From contig NC_084719.1 in the NCBI RefSeq assembly GCF_033807575.1, positions 1,116,001 to 1,180,000 on the forward strand: a stretch of DNA of 64,000 nt, written 5' to 3'. Below are positions 13,385-24,400 of the stretch, one piece after another (positions within the stretch are counted from its first letter, which is position 1; each line of letters opens with the position of its first letter). Under the pieces are notes generated by a model that saw only the letters and a program-made list of their open reading frames with translations, had not been told where the DNA came from and did no database searches. Position numbers and translations under genes: made by a program. Source of the DNA: Cydia pomonella. Lineage: Eukaryota > Arthropoda > Insecta > Lepidoptera > Tortricidae.

Positions 13385-13600
13385 GGGGGCAAAGTTGTTG
13401 TTTAACCGCTCGTGCTGATACTCGAGCAAGCGAAAGATTCCAAAATTGAACCACGAGCATAGCGAGTGGTTCGAGAAGTGGAATCTTGAGCGTTGCGAGG
13501 GTTTCGAGGCACGAGAGTTAAGCAAACTTTGCCTCCAAGTGAAACACAAAAGTTTTCATCACACCAACGCGAGGAAAATACTAACTAGGTAACACCAAAA
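13385..13600. repeat. Dispersed repeat (GCTCGTGCTGATACTCGAGC)
   Basis: Has internal inverted blocks around GAACCACGAGCATAGCGAGT and ends near ACACCAACGCGAGG. The small stem at 13262-13315 (AAGTGACTAA / TTAGTCACTT) adjoins it. Non-coding. Confidence 0.45.
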
Positions 13601-14307
13601 AATTAAACCAAATCGAATCCCAATTAATGTAATAAAAAAATATCATTCAAAATCATCATTTAAAAGTAAATTTTACCAGCTAACACAAGGAAACCACTCA
13701 AAAAAATTAGCTGCTAATTACTTTGCCCCACATGTGGATAAAATTCAATTTTCTCATTAGTTTTTGAACAATCAAGAGGACCTTTACCAGTTGGTGTGGT
13801 GAAAAATAATTTGATTTGTTCCTATAACTTGTTTAAAATAAATAGACAAAATATTTTATGGTTAAAATAACAATGTACTTATTTTCTGTGCATTCAATTT
13901 ATATGAATAAAAAACATGCATCATCTATTGCAGCCATTTAATATGGCCCATTTCGACTATTTTGAGCGCGCTTTATTAGTAGAAAGGTGTACGACTTTGA
14001 CTCTGGCTTTTATATTGATATAATGCATTTGGTTCAATTTTATATAAAGTTTTACATCATAAAAATAGGACTGATTAACACCATAAAAATCTAGTGAAAA
14101 GTGTGACACTATCAGTCTACCGTTCGCGACACCACCGGCCCCCGGACATAATCCTTAACGGCGGCGCGGCGTCGAACGCTAAGTCATTTCACGCTGCCAC
14201 AGGTCGCGAACCATCACATTGTAGATTGTTTGAATAAAGAAAGCGACGGAGAAAATAAGAAGCTTAATTTTTGGGTAGAATATGAAGTGTTGAACTTAAT
14301 TTTTCAA

Positions 14308-14536
14308 CTGGGGAAGTACCTTACAGAAAACCGCAGCCAAATAACACTAGACCCTACTCATAGTGTTGTGTTCCTGCCGGTGAGTAAGGTGCGAGAGCTC
14401 AACGAGGGTGCGGAGTGTTAGGGTCGGCAAAGCATGTAACTGCTCTGGAGTTGCAGGTGTACATAGGCTACTGAGAATGCTTACCATCAGGCGGGCCCTA
14501 TGCTTGTTTGCCACCGACGTAGTATAAAAAAAAAAC
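14308..14536 (+). repeat. Poly-A element, truncated, copy in first tandem unit
   Basis: Runs from CAACTGGGGAAGTACC through GTGAGTAAGG, GGCAAAGCATGTAAC and GCCACCGACGTAGTATAAAA to an A run. A second identical-type copy is at about 14944-15173. Confidence 0.85.
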
Positions 14537-14943
14537 ATTTTATGTTTGAATGCGCTGCCGAGCTACGTCAAAAGAGCCTATTTGTAGTTTGATCACGTCA
14601 GTCTATTGGTAGAAAGGTGTACGACTTTGACTCTGGCTTTTATATTGATATAATGCATTTGGTTCAATTTTATATAAAGTTTTACATCATATAAATAGGA
14701 TTGATTAACACCATAAAAATCTAGTGAAAAGCGTGGTAACAATATCAGTCTACCGTTCGCGACACCACCGGCCCCCGGACATAATCCTTCACGGCGGCGC
14801 CGCGCGGCGTCGAACGCTGTCATTTCACGCTGCCACAGGTCACGATCCATCGCATTTTAGATTGTTTGAATAAAGAAAGCGACGGAGAAAATAAGAAGCT
14901 TACTTTCTGGGTAGAATATGAAGTGTTGAACTTAATTTTTCAA

Positions 14944-15173
14944 CTGGGGAAGTACCTTACAGAAAACCGCAGCCAAATAACACTAGACCCTACTTATAAT
15001 GTTGTGTTCCTGCCGGTGAGTAAGGTGCGAGAGCTCAACGAGGGTGCGGAGTTTTAGGGTCGGCAAAGCATGTAACTGCTCTGGAGTTGCAGGCGTACAT
15101 AGGCTACTGAGAATGCTTACCATCAGGCGGGCCCTATGCTTGTTTGCCACCGACGTAGTATAAAAAAAAACAT
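14944..15173 (+). repeat. Poly-A element, truncated, copy in second tandem unit
   Basis: Same ends and length as the copy 636 bases upstream, carried along by the tandem duplication. A short open frame ending AELNEGAEF-like is not a gene. Confidence 0.85.
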
Positions 15174-15654
15174 TTTATGTTTGAATGCGCTGCCGAGCTA
15201 CGTCAAAAGAGCTTATTTGTAGTTTGATCACGTCAGTCTTCGACCTTGAAAATTTGATTTCCCGATAAATAACAGTTAAATCTGGGGTGGTAAGGATAAA
15301 ATTATAAATGTTATCGCTATTTTCATAGGATATAGAAGATTCATTCAAACTTTGCTGTCCCGAAACGGGCTTTCAATGTCTTCCTCGCTAAACAATATTA
15401 ACTATATGTGTCGTCGTGTCCAAGCAAAAAGTCCCACTTTGACGCTTGCTATACGGATAATTGGACCGGTTATTTGTATAAAAATACAAGCAAATCTCGC
15501 CCTTATAATAAGCGATAAAGTTGGACTTTTGACTAGACGTTCATACGTATTCCTGACAGTAATACAATTAAACTAAACAGTATTGTTGTTTTAGTTTAGT
15601 TGGAGCGCATCGCCAACAAACTGTTTTACAGTTTGGCGAAACTTTAATTATAGG

Positions 15655-16245
15655 TACAGTCAGCATCAAAAGTAGCGGATGAAACAACGCGCCAAAAGTA
15701 TCTGATATTCCGGATAACTTTCCCAAATATAGATAAATTGTTAAAATTCGCGCTCAAAAGTATATATTTTACAGTCTTAGTTGTTCTATATTAAGACACC
15801 ACTTTTTGTTAAGCTGTTACAGAATGGTAGATATCGGACCCGGGTATGTCCTTAAACTACGTCCAAAAGAGAGGTATGGGCAATGTGAATGTCATCTCGC
15901 CTTGTGTGGTAGGGCACAGCACAGCAGATGTCATTCCAGATCTAGAGCAGAGCCCAACTGGGGAAGTACCTCCACCTTACAGAAAACCGCAGCCAAATAA
16001 CACTTGACCCTACTCATAGTGTTGTGTTCCTGCCGGTGAGTAAGGTTGCCAGAGCTCAACGAGGGGGGTGGGGTTAGGGTCGGCAACGCGCATGTAACGC
16101 CTCTGGAGTTGCAGGTGTACATAGGCTACGGAGACTGCTTACCATCCGGCAGGCCGTATGCTTGTTTGCCACCGACGTAGTATAAAAAAAAAAAAAAGAT
16201 ACTTATGAAACGTTATTTGGTCCGCTACTTTTGATGCTGACTGTA
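15655..16245. repeat. Inverted-repeat element (TACAGTCAGCATCAAAAGTAG) with nested insertion
   Basis: Terminal inverted repeats TACAGTCAGCATCAAAAGTA at 15655 and its inverse ending 16245. The interior is split by a full-length poly-A element (15831-16198). Without it the host would be about 220 bases. The 5' TACAGTC resembles the element at 10824. Confidence 0.85.
15831..16198 (+). mobile_element. Poly-A element, full length (about 365 bp)
   Basis: Starts CGGACCCGGGTATGTCC, contains CAACTGGGGAAGTACC and GCAACGCGCATGTAAC, and ends ACCGACGTAGTATAAAA plus A run. A short AGATA on both sides may be the target duplication. Its 5' end agrees with the copy at 42412-42767, so this defines full length. 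No tRNA-like promoter boxes and no long frame: a non-autonomous retroposon or LINE tail. Confidence 0.8.
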
Positions 16246-16487
16246 CATTGTATAAGTATATTGTGATTTGTGAAATAAACAAAAAAAAATTAGCAAAATC
16301 TGGGTTTGCAAATTTCATATACATATGTTCTAAAAGAATAATATTTTATTTTTGTGTAGTATTTTGTATGAAGTAGTAACCAATTAACAGCGAGACATAT
16401 TCTAACATTTATTTTTATCTACATTTAAAAATTAACGAATTTTGGTAGTAGGATGATACATGTTATTTAACTTATTTCACTCAAATT

Positions 16488-16625
16488 GGATTGGATTGTG
16501 TGAAAGAGGATATGAGAAAGAAAGGAATGAGTGCTGAGGTGACGAAAGATAGAGGAGAATGGAAGAGAAGAACATGTTGTTCCGACCCCACATAACGTGG
16601 GATAAGGGCAGGAGGAAGAGAGAGA
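16488..16625 (+). mobile_element. RTE-like LINE C-terminal scrap
   Basis: LDCVKEDMRKKGMSAEVTKD, then RGEWKRRTCCSDPT and stop. This is the very C-terminus of the same broad class of endonuclease-RT LINE. Confidence 0.8.
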
Positions 16626-16664
16626 CTCAAATTAGTCATCCAAATCTTGACGAATTCAAATTTT

Positions 16665-16908
16665 GACGACCGGTTTGGCCTAGTGGGTAGTGATCCTGCC
16701 TACGAAGCTGATGGTCCCGGGTTCAAATCCTGGTAAGGGCATTTATTCGTGTGATGAGCATGGATATTTGTTCCTGAGTCATGGCTGTTTTCTAGGTATT
16801 TATAAATATTTATATATTATATATATCGTTGTCTACGTACCCTCAACACAAGCCTTATTGAGCTTACTGTGGGACTTAGTCAATTTGTGTAATAATGTCC
16901 TATAATCT
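16665..16908 (+). repeat. SINE S1 (tRNA-derived), near full length
   Basis: Box A region GGCCTAGTGGGTAGTGA, box B GGGTTCAAATCCTGG, then the S1 body and AATAATGTCCTATAAT. An RNA polymerase III-type SINE; it directly follows the LINE scrap. Confidence 0.9.
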
Positions 16909-17670
16909 ACCCTGGTTTAATTTAGTCGGATATTATAATTTCCGACGTATTATAAACATCAAAAAACTCACTTAGCAAACAAAGATTCTTGTGAAGGCTA
17001 ACCACAATCGCTTCAGTTATGAGATCTTCGGCCCGGTGCCTCGGGATATCGAATTTCAATTTAGCTTGCGTCACAGACGAGTACCCTGGCCTGTTCAGTT
17101 AATTCACTTTCATACCGAGATTTAGTCTAAGAGAACCAGTAAACATAGTATGTTTTGTACTATTGTGTGAGCAAGTTGAGTTATGCTTGCAGGCAAGTGC
17201 GGCAACACCGTCGTAAACGTCACATTTTATAGAATTTTTTTGAAGTTTATTGTGTTGTTGCCAAATACAGGGTGAAATTATTATGTTTGACCATACTCTA
17301 AAGGGTGGATATGTAGGTCATACTCAATAACTTTAACCATGGGGCCAACCCCAAAATCGCGAAAAAATAAATCTGCTGACTCATACATTTCGGTGAATCA
17401 CATGTCAATGTTTTCTATGAAACAGCTTTTCATCCATTAAGGTATGCTCATACAAAAAAATTTCATTGTGTATATTTCATGGCAGAATTTAAATAAAACT
17501 TCTTGCATAGTGGATTTTGTATTACCTACTTTTTAATCATTAAGTCGAGCTAGGGACTAAGGAGGTAATAAGTAGTAAGTATAGTTTTTTTTACCTATGC
17601 AAACTTGAGATTCTTCTCGTAGGTTACCAAAAAAATTCCATTCAACTTTAGATAGACGTCAACTATTGAT

Positions 17671-17932
17671 GACCGGTTTGGCCTAGTGGGTAGTGACCCT
17701 GCCTAAGTGCCTACGAAGCTGATGGTCCCGGGTCCAAATCCTGATAAGGGCATTTATTCGTGTGATGAGTATGAATATTTGTTCCTGAGTCATGGGTGTT
17801 TTCTATGTATTTAAGTATTTATATATTATATATATTGTTGTCTAAGTACCCTCAACACAAGCTTTATTGAGCTTACTGTAGGGCTTAGTCAATTTGTGTA
17901 ATAATGTCCTATAATATTTATTATTTATTTAT
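17671..17932 (+). repeat. SINE S1
   Basis: Box A GGCCTAGTGGGTAGTGACC, an 8-base internal duplication (GCCTAAGTGCCTACG), box B GGGTCCAAATCCTGA, body and (TTTA) tail. Confidence 0.9.
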
Positions 17933-18546
17933 AAATTGTGTTTTTCTGTGATATTTCTGACACTGGTGATTTCTACTGCGACTAGCTCTTCTTGCGAATA
18001 AAATGTTCATCTAGGAATCAAAACATCATAGAGACGCAAAATAAGCACATTTTTTCCTTCTACGAACCTAAATAAGTAACCCGTAGGCAAGCGCTTCTAA
18101 ATAATACTTGTACACTCTAGTTCCTATTTGAACTAATACTGGGAAAGCGATTGGAATAAGATTCTCTTCTTCACTATCCTCTTTACCCAACGAGAGATAA
18201 TGAAATGAACGCGGCGTTTGAGACTATATTACATTGAAAAGGTCCCTAATAGATTTATTTGAAGGTATCAAAGGCTCTGCAAAACGAAATATACTCGTAC
18301 CTCACTTAGAGGCATTTTTAAATACTTGAAATAAGTAAAGATGTGACAAATGTTTTGTTTTAAACTCCTAATATAATTTGATCATACGTAGTTTTTTACA
18401 AAGCTCAGATTTACTGCGTTTTTATGACGAAGTGGTATAAGAAAATGTGTGTATATGGACAGCTAATAGAGCCATACCTATTACACACGAGACTCCTTAT
18501 ATGAATCAACTGTTCTACATTTACTAATCCGCTCTTTTTTCCCTAG
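17933..18546 (+). other. Intron 3' end upstream of the receptor exon
   Basis: No coding segment. The last 40 bases (CTAATCCGCTCTTTTTTCCCTAG) supply a good branch-point-like CTAAT and polypyrimidine tract for the exon at 18547. Confidence 0.6.
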
Positions 18547-18765
18547 GTGGTCGAAGACTGGAAGTTCATGTCCATGGTGCTGGACCGCTTCTTCCTGTGG
18601 CTGTTCACCATCGCCTGCTTCGTGGGAACCTTCGGCATCATCTTCCAGTCACCGTCGCTGTACGACACGCGCGTGCCTGTCGACCAGCAGCTGTCTTCCA
18701 TCCCCATGAGGAAAAGCAACTTCTTCTACCCGAAAGGCATTGAGACTATTGGGATTATTAGTTAA
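18547..18765 (+). CDS. Nicotinic acetylcholine receptor subunit, terminal exon (partial gene)
   Basis: This is the last coding exon of a Cys-loop receptor subunit of the insect nicotinic acetylcholine receptor, the ligand-gated cation channel of cholinergic synapses. A pyrimidine-rich tract and CCCTAG acceptor (AG at 18545-18546) precede it, and it opens in frame with VVEDWKFMSMVLDR, the family's junction of cytoplasmic loop and fourth membrane segment. The membrane segment FFLWLFTIACFVGTFGIIF follows, then the extracellular tail SPSLYDTRVPVDQQLS, ending at TAA 18763-18765. The SPSLYDTR(V)P(V)D tail is typical of insect alpha-type and some beta subunits; I cannot name the subunit from one exon. 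No upstream exon was seen in the 18.5 kb to the left, so the preceding intron is very long or the rest lies outside. The family call is firm; the subunit is open. Confidence 0.93.
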   Translation: MVEDWKFMSMVLDRFFLWLFTIACFVGTFGIIFQSPSLYDTRVPVDQQLSSIPMRKSNFFYPKGIETIGIIS

Positions 18766-19144
18766 GTTATACATAATTAGGTCAAATTCTAGTTCCCATA
18801 AATGACATTCAGTTTGTTATCTGTATTGCTTGGACTTTAGATTGAAGATGGCCGCCATTGGGAAAGAGTTCAGCACTGGAATATTGAAAAATAATTATGA
18901 GCTCGCGTTCATGATCCTAACCCACGATATTCTGTCGGGTGTAAGCTTGTATAGATCTTTCGGGGTATGTGTGTAGAGGACATTTTTGTGAAAATTAATG
19001 TTCCAAATTTTAGCTTTTCTGACACACAGATGTCTACAACCATCTTCACTTATGAAAATTGTAGTTACTGCTATTATGACTTTTCCTCAACACGTAAATG
19101 TCACGAAGTTTACATGGTAGCTTACATCTATGCAGTTGTTTCTG

Positions 19145-19341
19145 TAAGTTCATGTTCATGGTGCTGGACCGCTTCCTGTGACTGTTCACCATCGCCTGCT
19201 TCGTGGGCACCTTCGGCATCATCTTCCAGTCGTTCGCTGTACGACACGCGCGTTCCTGTCGACCAGCTGCTGTCTTCTATCCCCATGAGGAAAAGCAACT
19301 TCTACCCGAAGGGCATTAACCCTAATGGGATTGTTAGTTAA
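19145..19341 (+). pseudogene. Decayed duplicate of the receptor terminal exon
   Basis: Nearly the whole exon at 18547-18765 is repeated here, from the AAGTTCATG of the WKFM region to the final GTTAGTTAA. It is broken: three bases are missing in the membrane-segment start, the TGG codon after CTTCC(TG) has become TGA, and a two-base deletion (CAGTCACCGTCG versus CAGTCGTTCG) shifts frame. The C-terminal part (MRKSNFYPKGI) is then open again, with I-N-P-N replacing I-E-T-I. No acceptor comparable to CCCTAG precedes it. High nucleotide identity outside the lesions points to a fairly recent local duplication of the last exon rather than a retrocopy. Confidence 0.9.
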
Positions 19342-19597
19342 ATTACACATAGAGATGATAAGGGTTACCTTTCTAAGACACTTTATTCGTGAAGGAGCCG
19401 AAATATTTATTAATGTATTTCTGTTTCTTTCTACATTAAAAACTTACTCTTGGGATAGTTGGATTAATTATCATTAAGAAGATTATATCATAGATAACCG
19501 TAATAATAAAATATTAATGATTTTTAAGTGTTAGAAACTTCCAACAGCGATTTAGTATATACCATTCTACCGCTGCATGTGCTAGCCCATTATTAGC

Positions 19598-19664
19598 GGC
19601 GAGATAGACTACCCGTCCCGCTTTAATTAACATAGTTAGAAAAAGACGGGTAGTCTATCTCGCC
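19598..19664. repeat. Short hairpin, 20-bp perfect arms
   Basis: GGCGAGATAGACTACCCGTC at 19598-19617 is exactly inverted at 19645-19664, with a 27-base AT-rich loop. Probably a tiny terminal-inverted-repeat element. Confidence 0.8.
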
Positions 19665-21020
19665 CCGAGATACTGTCGAGCTAATCATGTGCTAGGCCTA
19701 CTGATCAAAGAGCCAAAATCTTTATTAACTAAATGTTTTATGTATTTGATTGCTTTTAACTTGATTTCATTGTTGATTTTTATTTAAAGTTACTCACTAT
19801 TTAATTAGGCTAAGATAGACACAATATAAACTCATTAAAAGACCTCGTATATTTCGATAACAACTACAAAATTTTATATGTAAGGTTAGTTAAAATATGA
19901 ATATTTCATGATTAATGCAACACAATTAAATAAACCATTACCACTAAATAACCTACGTATTTCCCACTGCTATTGCCTATGTTCAAGTTCATATGACAAG
20001 AGTATTATCAAAACCTTAACCAATTCATAATTCACAATCGGCCTTAAGCTTTAGGTATTATATCAAACATTTTTGTAAAGTCGCGGACCGGAGTCGAGCG
20101 TCGCGCTGCGCCGCTTGCGTCCAGTCAGCGGCCTAAGAGGAAACCCTGAGCCCAGCATTTGAACTTAGGCATGTACCTAATTGGCTGATGATACATTAAT
20201 TGTAAGATATTGATTTTGTAATTATTGAACTTACAAGAATTCGTTTGATGGCTGTGAAGTTACTTTGTTAAATATTTGATATCGATTGTAGTACAGTAAT
20301 TTAAGTAGTACTTAAGAGTAGATACTAACGAGCAATCGGTCGCGGAGAGCAGTCTGCGTCGGCACGCAAACTCGTGCTCCCCATGAAGCTCCTCATTATG
20401 GAGCGAAACTTGTCGGACGATTTAAAATACGCGAGTGACTCGTTTTAATATATGTAATATATAAAAAAACACATGTTTACTTCGGCTATAAAATATTCAA
20501 ACAATAAAAATATACAAAAATTAAAAACTCATTTTATTTCGTCATTAAACATTAACAGAATTTTCTTTCTATCAAGTTTTAACAAGGATTTAAACTTAAT
20601 TTGCTAAATATATCTTAAACAACACGAATCTTAGAATTACATCTAAAATTATTTCTGTTTAATTTTTGCCATGGAGCTATTGTGAATTCTTACTGCGTAG
20701 ATTGTGCAAAGTTATCGTGGTCAGAGTCAACAGTCTTTCGATTTTAATTCGATTAGTAGTCTTCATTGTACGAAAGATGACAATGTTGGCCCGTCGGCCT
20801 CCCGAATGTATAAAAGACTGAATGGTGAATAGGAGGCCAATTTGAACGTACACTTGATCAAAATTATATCCAAATTATTTATGTCATTTAGATATCATTC
20901 ACGCGTGCATATCACTCCTACTTGAATGTTCTTACATGTATTATTAGCGCGCGCAAGACGCACGGGCAATTGTGACGAAAATGATATAATTTTGATGTCA
21001 AAATATAAGTTTAAATTTTA
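19665..21020. other. No gene seen
   Basis: AT-rich sequence with repeat-like GC patches at 20081-20140 and 20330-20430 (GACGATTTAAAATACGCGAG). No exon signatures on either strand. Confidence 0.45.
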
Positions 21021-21024
21021 TTGC

Positions 21025-21236
21025 CAACTGGGGAAGTATCAACTGACAGAAAACCGCAGCCAAATAACACTAGACCCTTCTCATAGTGTCGTGTTTCTGC
21101 CGGTGAGTAAGGTTGCCAGAGCTGAATGAGGGTGCGGAGTGTTTGGGTCGGCAACGCGCATGTAACTCCTCTGGACTTGCAGGCGTACATAGGCCGTATG
21201 CTTGTTTGCCACCGACGTAGTATAAAAAAAAATTAA
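21025..21236 (+). repeat. Poly-A element, 5'-truncated
   Basis: Begins CCAACTGGGGAAGTATC and ends CCACCGACGTAGTATAAAA. It lies about 60 bases past the stop of gene A, in the opposite orientation. Confidence 0.85.
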
Positions 21237-21294
21237 AAGAGATATTTGCCACATCAATGTTGAGCTCCGGTTTAAATTTTTTTGAAGGTAGATC

Positions 21295-21442
21295 TTAGTG
21301 TTGGTATTCCACCAGCCTGGTGATCACGTCGAAGACGCTAAACGGACACAGGTCCAGATATTTGTCGCAGTCCTGGTTTTGCCCGTCCAACTCTGCTTGG
21401 TAGTAGTCATCCGCTAAACCTTCTTCGCGGGACGTCGACGGT
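21295..21442 (-). CDS. DM4/12 gene A, exon 5 (terminal)
   Basis: The acceptor CATTCCAG opens an exon starting in phase 2 that reads PSTSREEGLADDYYQAELDG then QNQDCDKYLDLCPFSVFDVI and ends at TAA 21297-21295. The pattern Y..A...G....DC..Y...CP.S.(F/L)D is the conserved C-terminal motif with the last two domain cysteines. A poly-A element lies immediately downstream in antisense (21025-21236), so the 3' untranslated region is short or contains it. Confidence 0.93.
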
Positions 21443-24400
21443 CTGGAATGAGTAATGTGAGTAATGTAAATAAAACTTTCATTAACTTTTTTTTGCTTCG
21501 CGACAGTTAGTATGACCGCCAAATTACAAAAACACGAAAAACATATACCTACTTATCTGCTTTTGAATCAAAACAAATAAGTTTTTGATAAAAAAAAATC
21601 GATTTTGGTACATAAGCTTTTATCGCTGACTGTACTTTTCTTTCCACAAGCAATTAGTTGAAATGTACTCATCGAGACAATTCTAACGACCCCAAACACA
21701 ATTAGTTTGCGTTGTTTTATCACAGAGTGCCCATTGCCGCTTCCTGTCTTCATCATCAGATCAGCTCGATGGTACCATAGTATTGTATTGTCATCCGAAT
21801 TACATATGTATGCAAAATTTTAGATGAATTGCAAATCGGGAAGAGGGTTAAATTTTGCTTGCAAGATTTGACCCACACTAAAACAGGGAAAGTTAAATAA
21901 AAGTTTGTAATTTGTAAAAATAGGAAACCAAGCTCCAAAACTCGTGTTGTACAAATGTTTGACTAGTGGCCCGATTCGAAGAATGAGATAAGATAACGAT
22001 AAGTTATGGTTTAGACATGGTTTAGATAAGTTTTCATTTAGATAACGTTTGTATGTCGTAAAATTGACAGAAGCAGCTTGATTCGGGCAACCAATGTCAC
22101 TTTGACGTTAGAAATATCGTAGATAGATCTTACTGGGATCACAGCGGAATCGAAATAAACGTCAATTTTGACATGTTAAGTTATCGATCTTTTTAACCCT
22201 TAAGGGCAGAGATATGAATTTCGAAATAAGACATGTTCAGTGAGTGATTTAGATATTTAATGTAGCCACAATTAACATGGTTGTAAAAAAATATTTTTCA
22301 GGAAACTAGTTTTCATGAAAATCGGGGTGGTAACTATATGACCGTTACCTCTTAATGATTTTTAGGAAGTGGTAAGTATTTTACCGTTGCCCGTTCGTGC
22401 TACATGAGGAAATGATATCTTCAGACTAGTGAAGCGTTTTCTATCAATTTCTGAAATATTGTACATATAAACGCTTCATAAATGTCTTGGTTTCTGTAAA
22501 ACGGATCTGATGAGCAAGATAAGTTGCAATCAGGTAGTGAATTGAGTTCCGTCAAAATGAGTATACCAGGGAACGCGAGTATTTCGGTTTTGTTTGTAGT
22601 AAAGTAACCATTGGGTTGCTTTAACCATTGGCTTGGCATTGGCCAAGCATTCTTTTGTATAGCGTAAATGTTTTTTTGTTCTGCAATAAGTTCGCAGGCC
22701 GCGTCAGGAAAAAAATATATTCAAAGAAACCGTCGAGTTGTGTTTTGTGAGTAAATGCCATATTTTTTTTTTTAAATGGCAGTGGTCTAATAAACTTGGG
22801 TATGCGATGTACTGGTAAATCTGAGGACCATTTTTGAGCTGGTTCTATACGAAGAAACTTAGTTTCATCCATGTCTTGAGGTATGTTTTGATTGATGACC
22901 GGAGACAGTGTCTGCATTGAACGTAGAAGGGAACTAGGCACAACTTTACTTTGTAATTTAATAAAAAAATAAAAAAACAAATATAACTTGTGGTATTTTC
23001 TTGCTGGACTGAGTATCAGTTGTCTCAGTGGTGCTAGATGAAGCAATAGGGGTAGGCATATTATTTAAGGGAGTAACAGGTCTTGCGATTTTTTCAGTTT
23101 CCATGGTTACGCTGTCAACTGATTTCAAAATATCTTCAGAAGACTGATTTAGTATTTTGTGGGGTATTTTCACTTGTTGCCATATCGTCTATCTCTAGAT
23201 AATCATCTCTGGTATCAACAACATGCTCTTCGACAACCTCAGAACTCAACATTTTTGATAATTCTCGTATAACTTAGTTATCTCAATTATACTCCTTAAC
23301 AAAATTTGAAATATATCACATCTCATCATTTGACTCACGTTCAGGGCTGAAAAGATTACTATTAAGTATTTCTTGAATATATTTATCATTTTACTCCTTT
23401 TATCTAGCCATATTTACTGAAAACAAGAAAATAAAAATTAATATTTTTTATTTGATCCGTACTTTTATGACCGTAACGGGCACTGGTAAAATATTTACCA
23501 CCAACTTTGAGCTATCATCCTAAATCGTGGGAATATGTATTTTATAGTGAATAGCATTTAATTAGCTCGATAAAATAACTAATTATTACATAAAAATAAC
23601 AAAAACCACCTACCGGAATCTTTATAGAACACTTTGATTACAAATATTCTCTAAACACTATAAAAATCGCTCGACTTTCAAATTCTCTGCTTAGCAGGTA
23701 CAGAACCTACTTATGACACTTCACAGTGTTGCCAACATATTTTTTTTATGAATGGCCGTTTATGTATGCGTTCATAAACCTCTTAAACCACCAGATAATT
23801 CAAATTGTATTTAATCTGTGCTTGACAGAAAGAAGTGGTAAGTATATGACCGGTGCCCTATCTTTCTAAGATCTTAAACGTGTCTTAACCATTCTTGGAA
23901 TCGGGCTGTAGGTGTCAGGACTAAGCTTAAGTAGAACTGGACTGGACATGTCTGACGGATGCACCAGTAAAAGATCAAAATGGCTAACGAGTGGTTGCCC
24001 ACGGCACACCTTAGATAGAGGTGCTGGCCGAGGTGCAGGCAGACCTAAAAGGAGGTGGCAGGACGACTTGAACTCATTCTGTCTGTATTGGTGGGAAAGT
24101 ACACTAAATTTGTCTAATAAAAATACGTGCTTACGTGAAAATTATGTGCATGATATGTCCAAGCAACCCGTTGTGGTGCAGTGGCGTCTCGGCGGCTTCG
24201 CAGATGTTGCGCAACATACATTCTTTGCCTTTCATGCCGTGTCTGTAAATTAAATTAAGTTAGAAAACAATCCGAGATAAAAGAAAGTAATCAAATAAAC
24301 AGGATTAAATACACACAGAAACATTGACATTGTTACAGAAACTAACCAAACCCTTTCCATTTTGTTTAAGTCACACAAATCTAGCCGCCGCCATGTTGCA

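Larger units (their letters stand above)
13979..15238 (+). repeat. 630-636 bp tandem duplication
   Basis: A block starting AGTAGAAAGGTGTACGACTT at 13979 and ending GATCACGTCAGTCT is repeated from 14609. Offsets are 630 bases at the start and 636 later. Copies differ by few substitutions and small indels (for example GCGCGG versus GCGCCGCGCGG). Each copy contains a 5'-truncated poly-A element in the same place, so that insertion predates the duplication. Confidence 0.9.

Noticed and set aside
23912..24253. 113-codon plus-strand frame
   Set aside because: The first half is a LINE scrap and the second half is the antisense of gene A exon 4.
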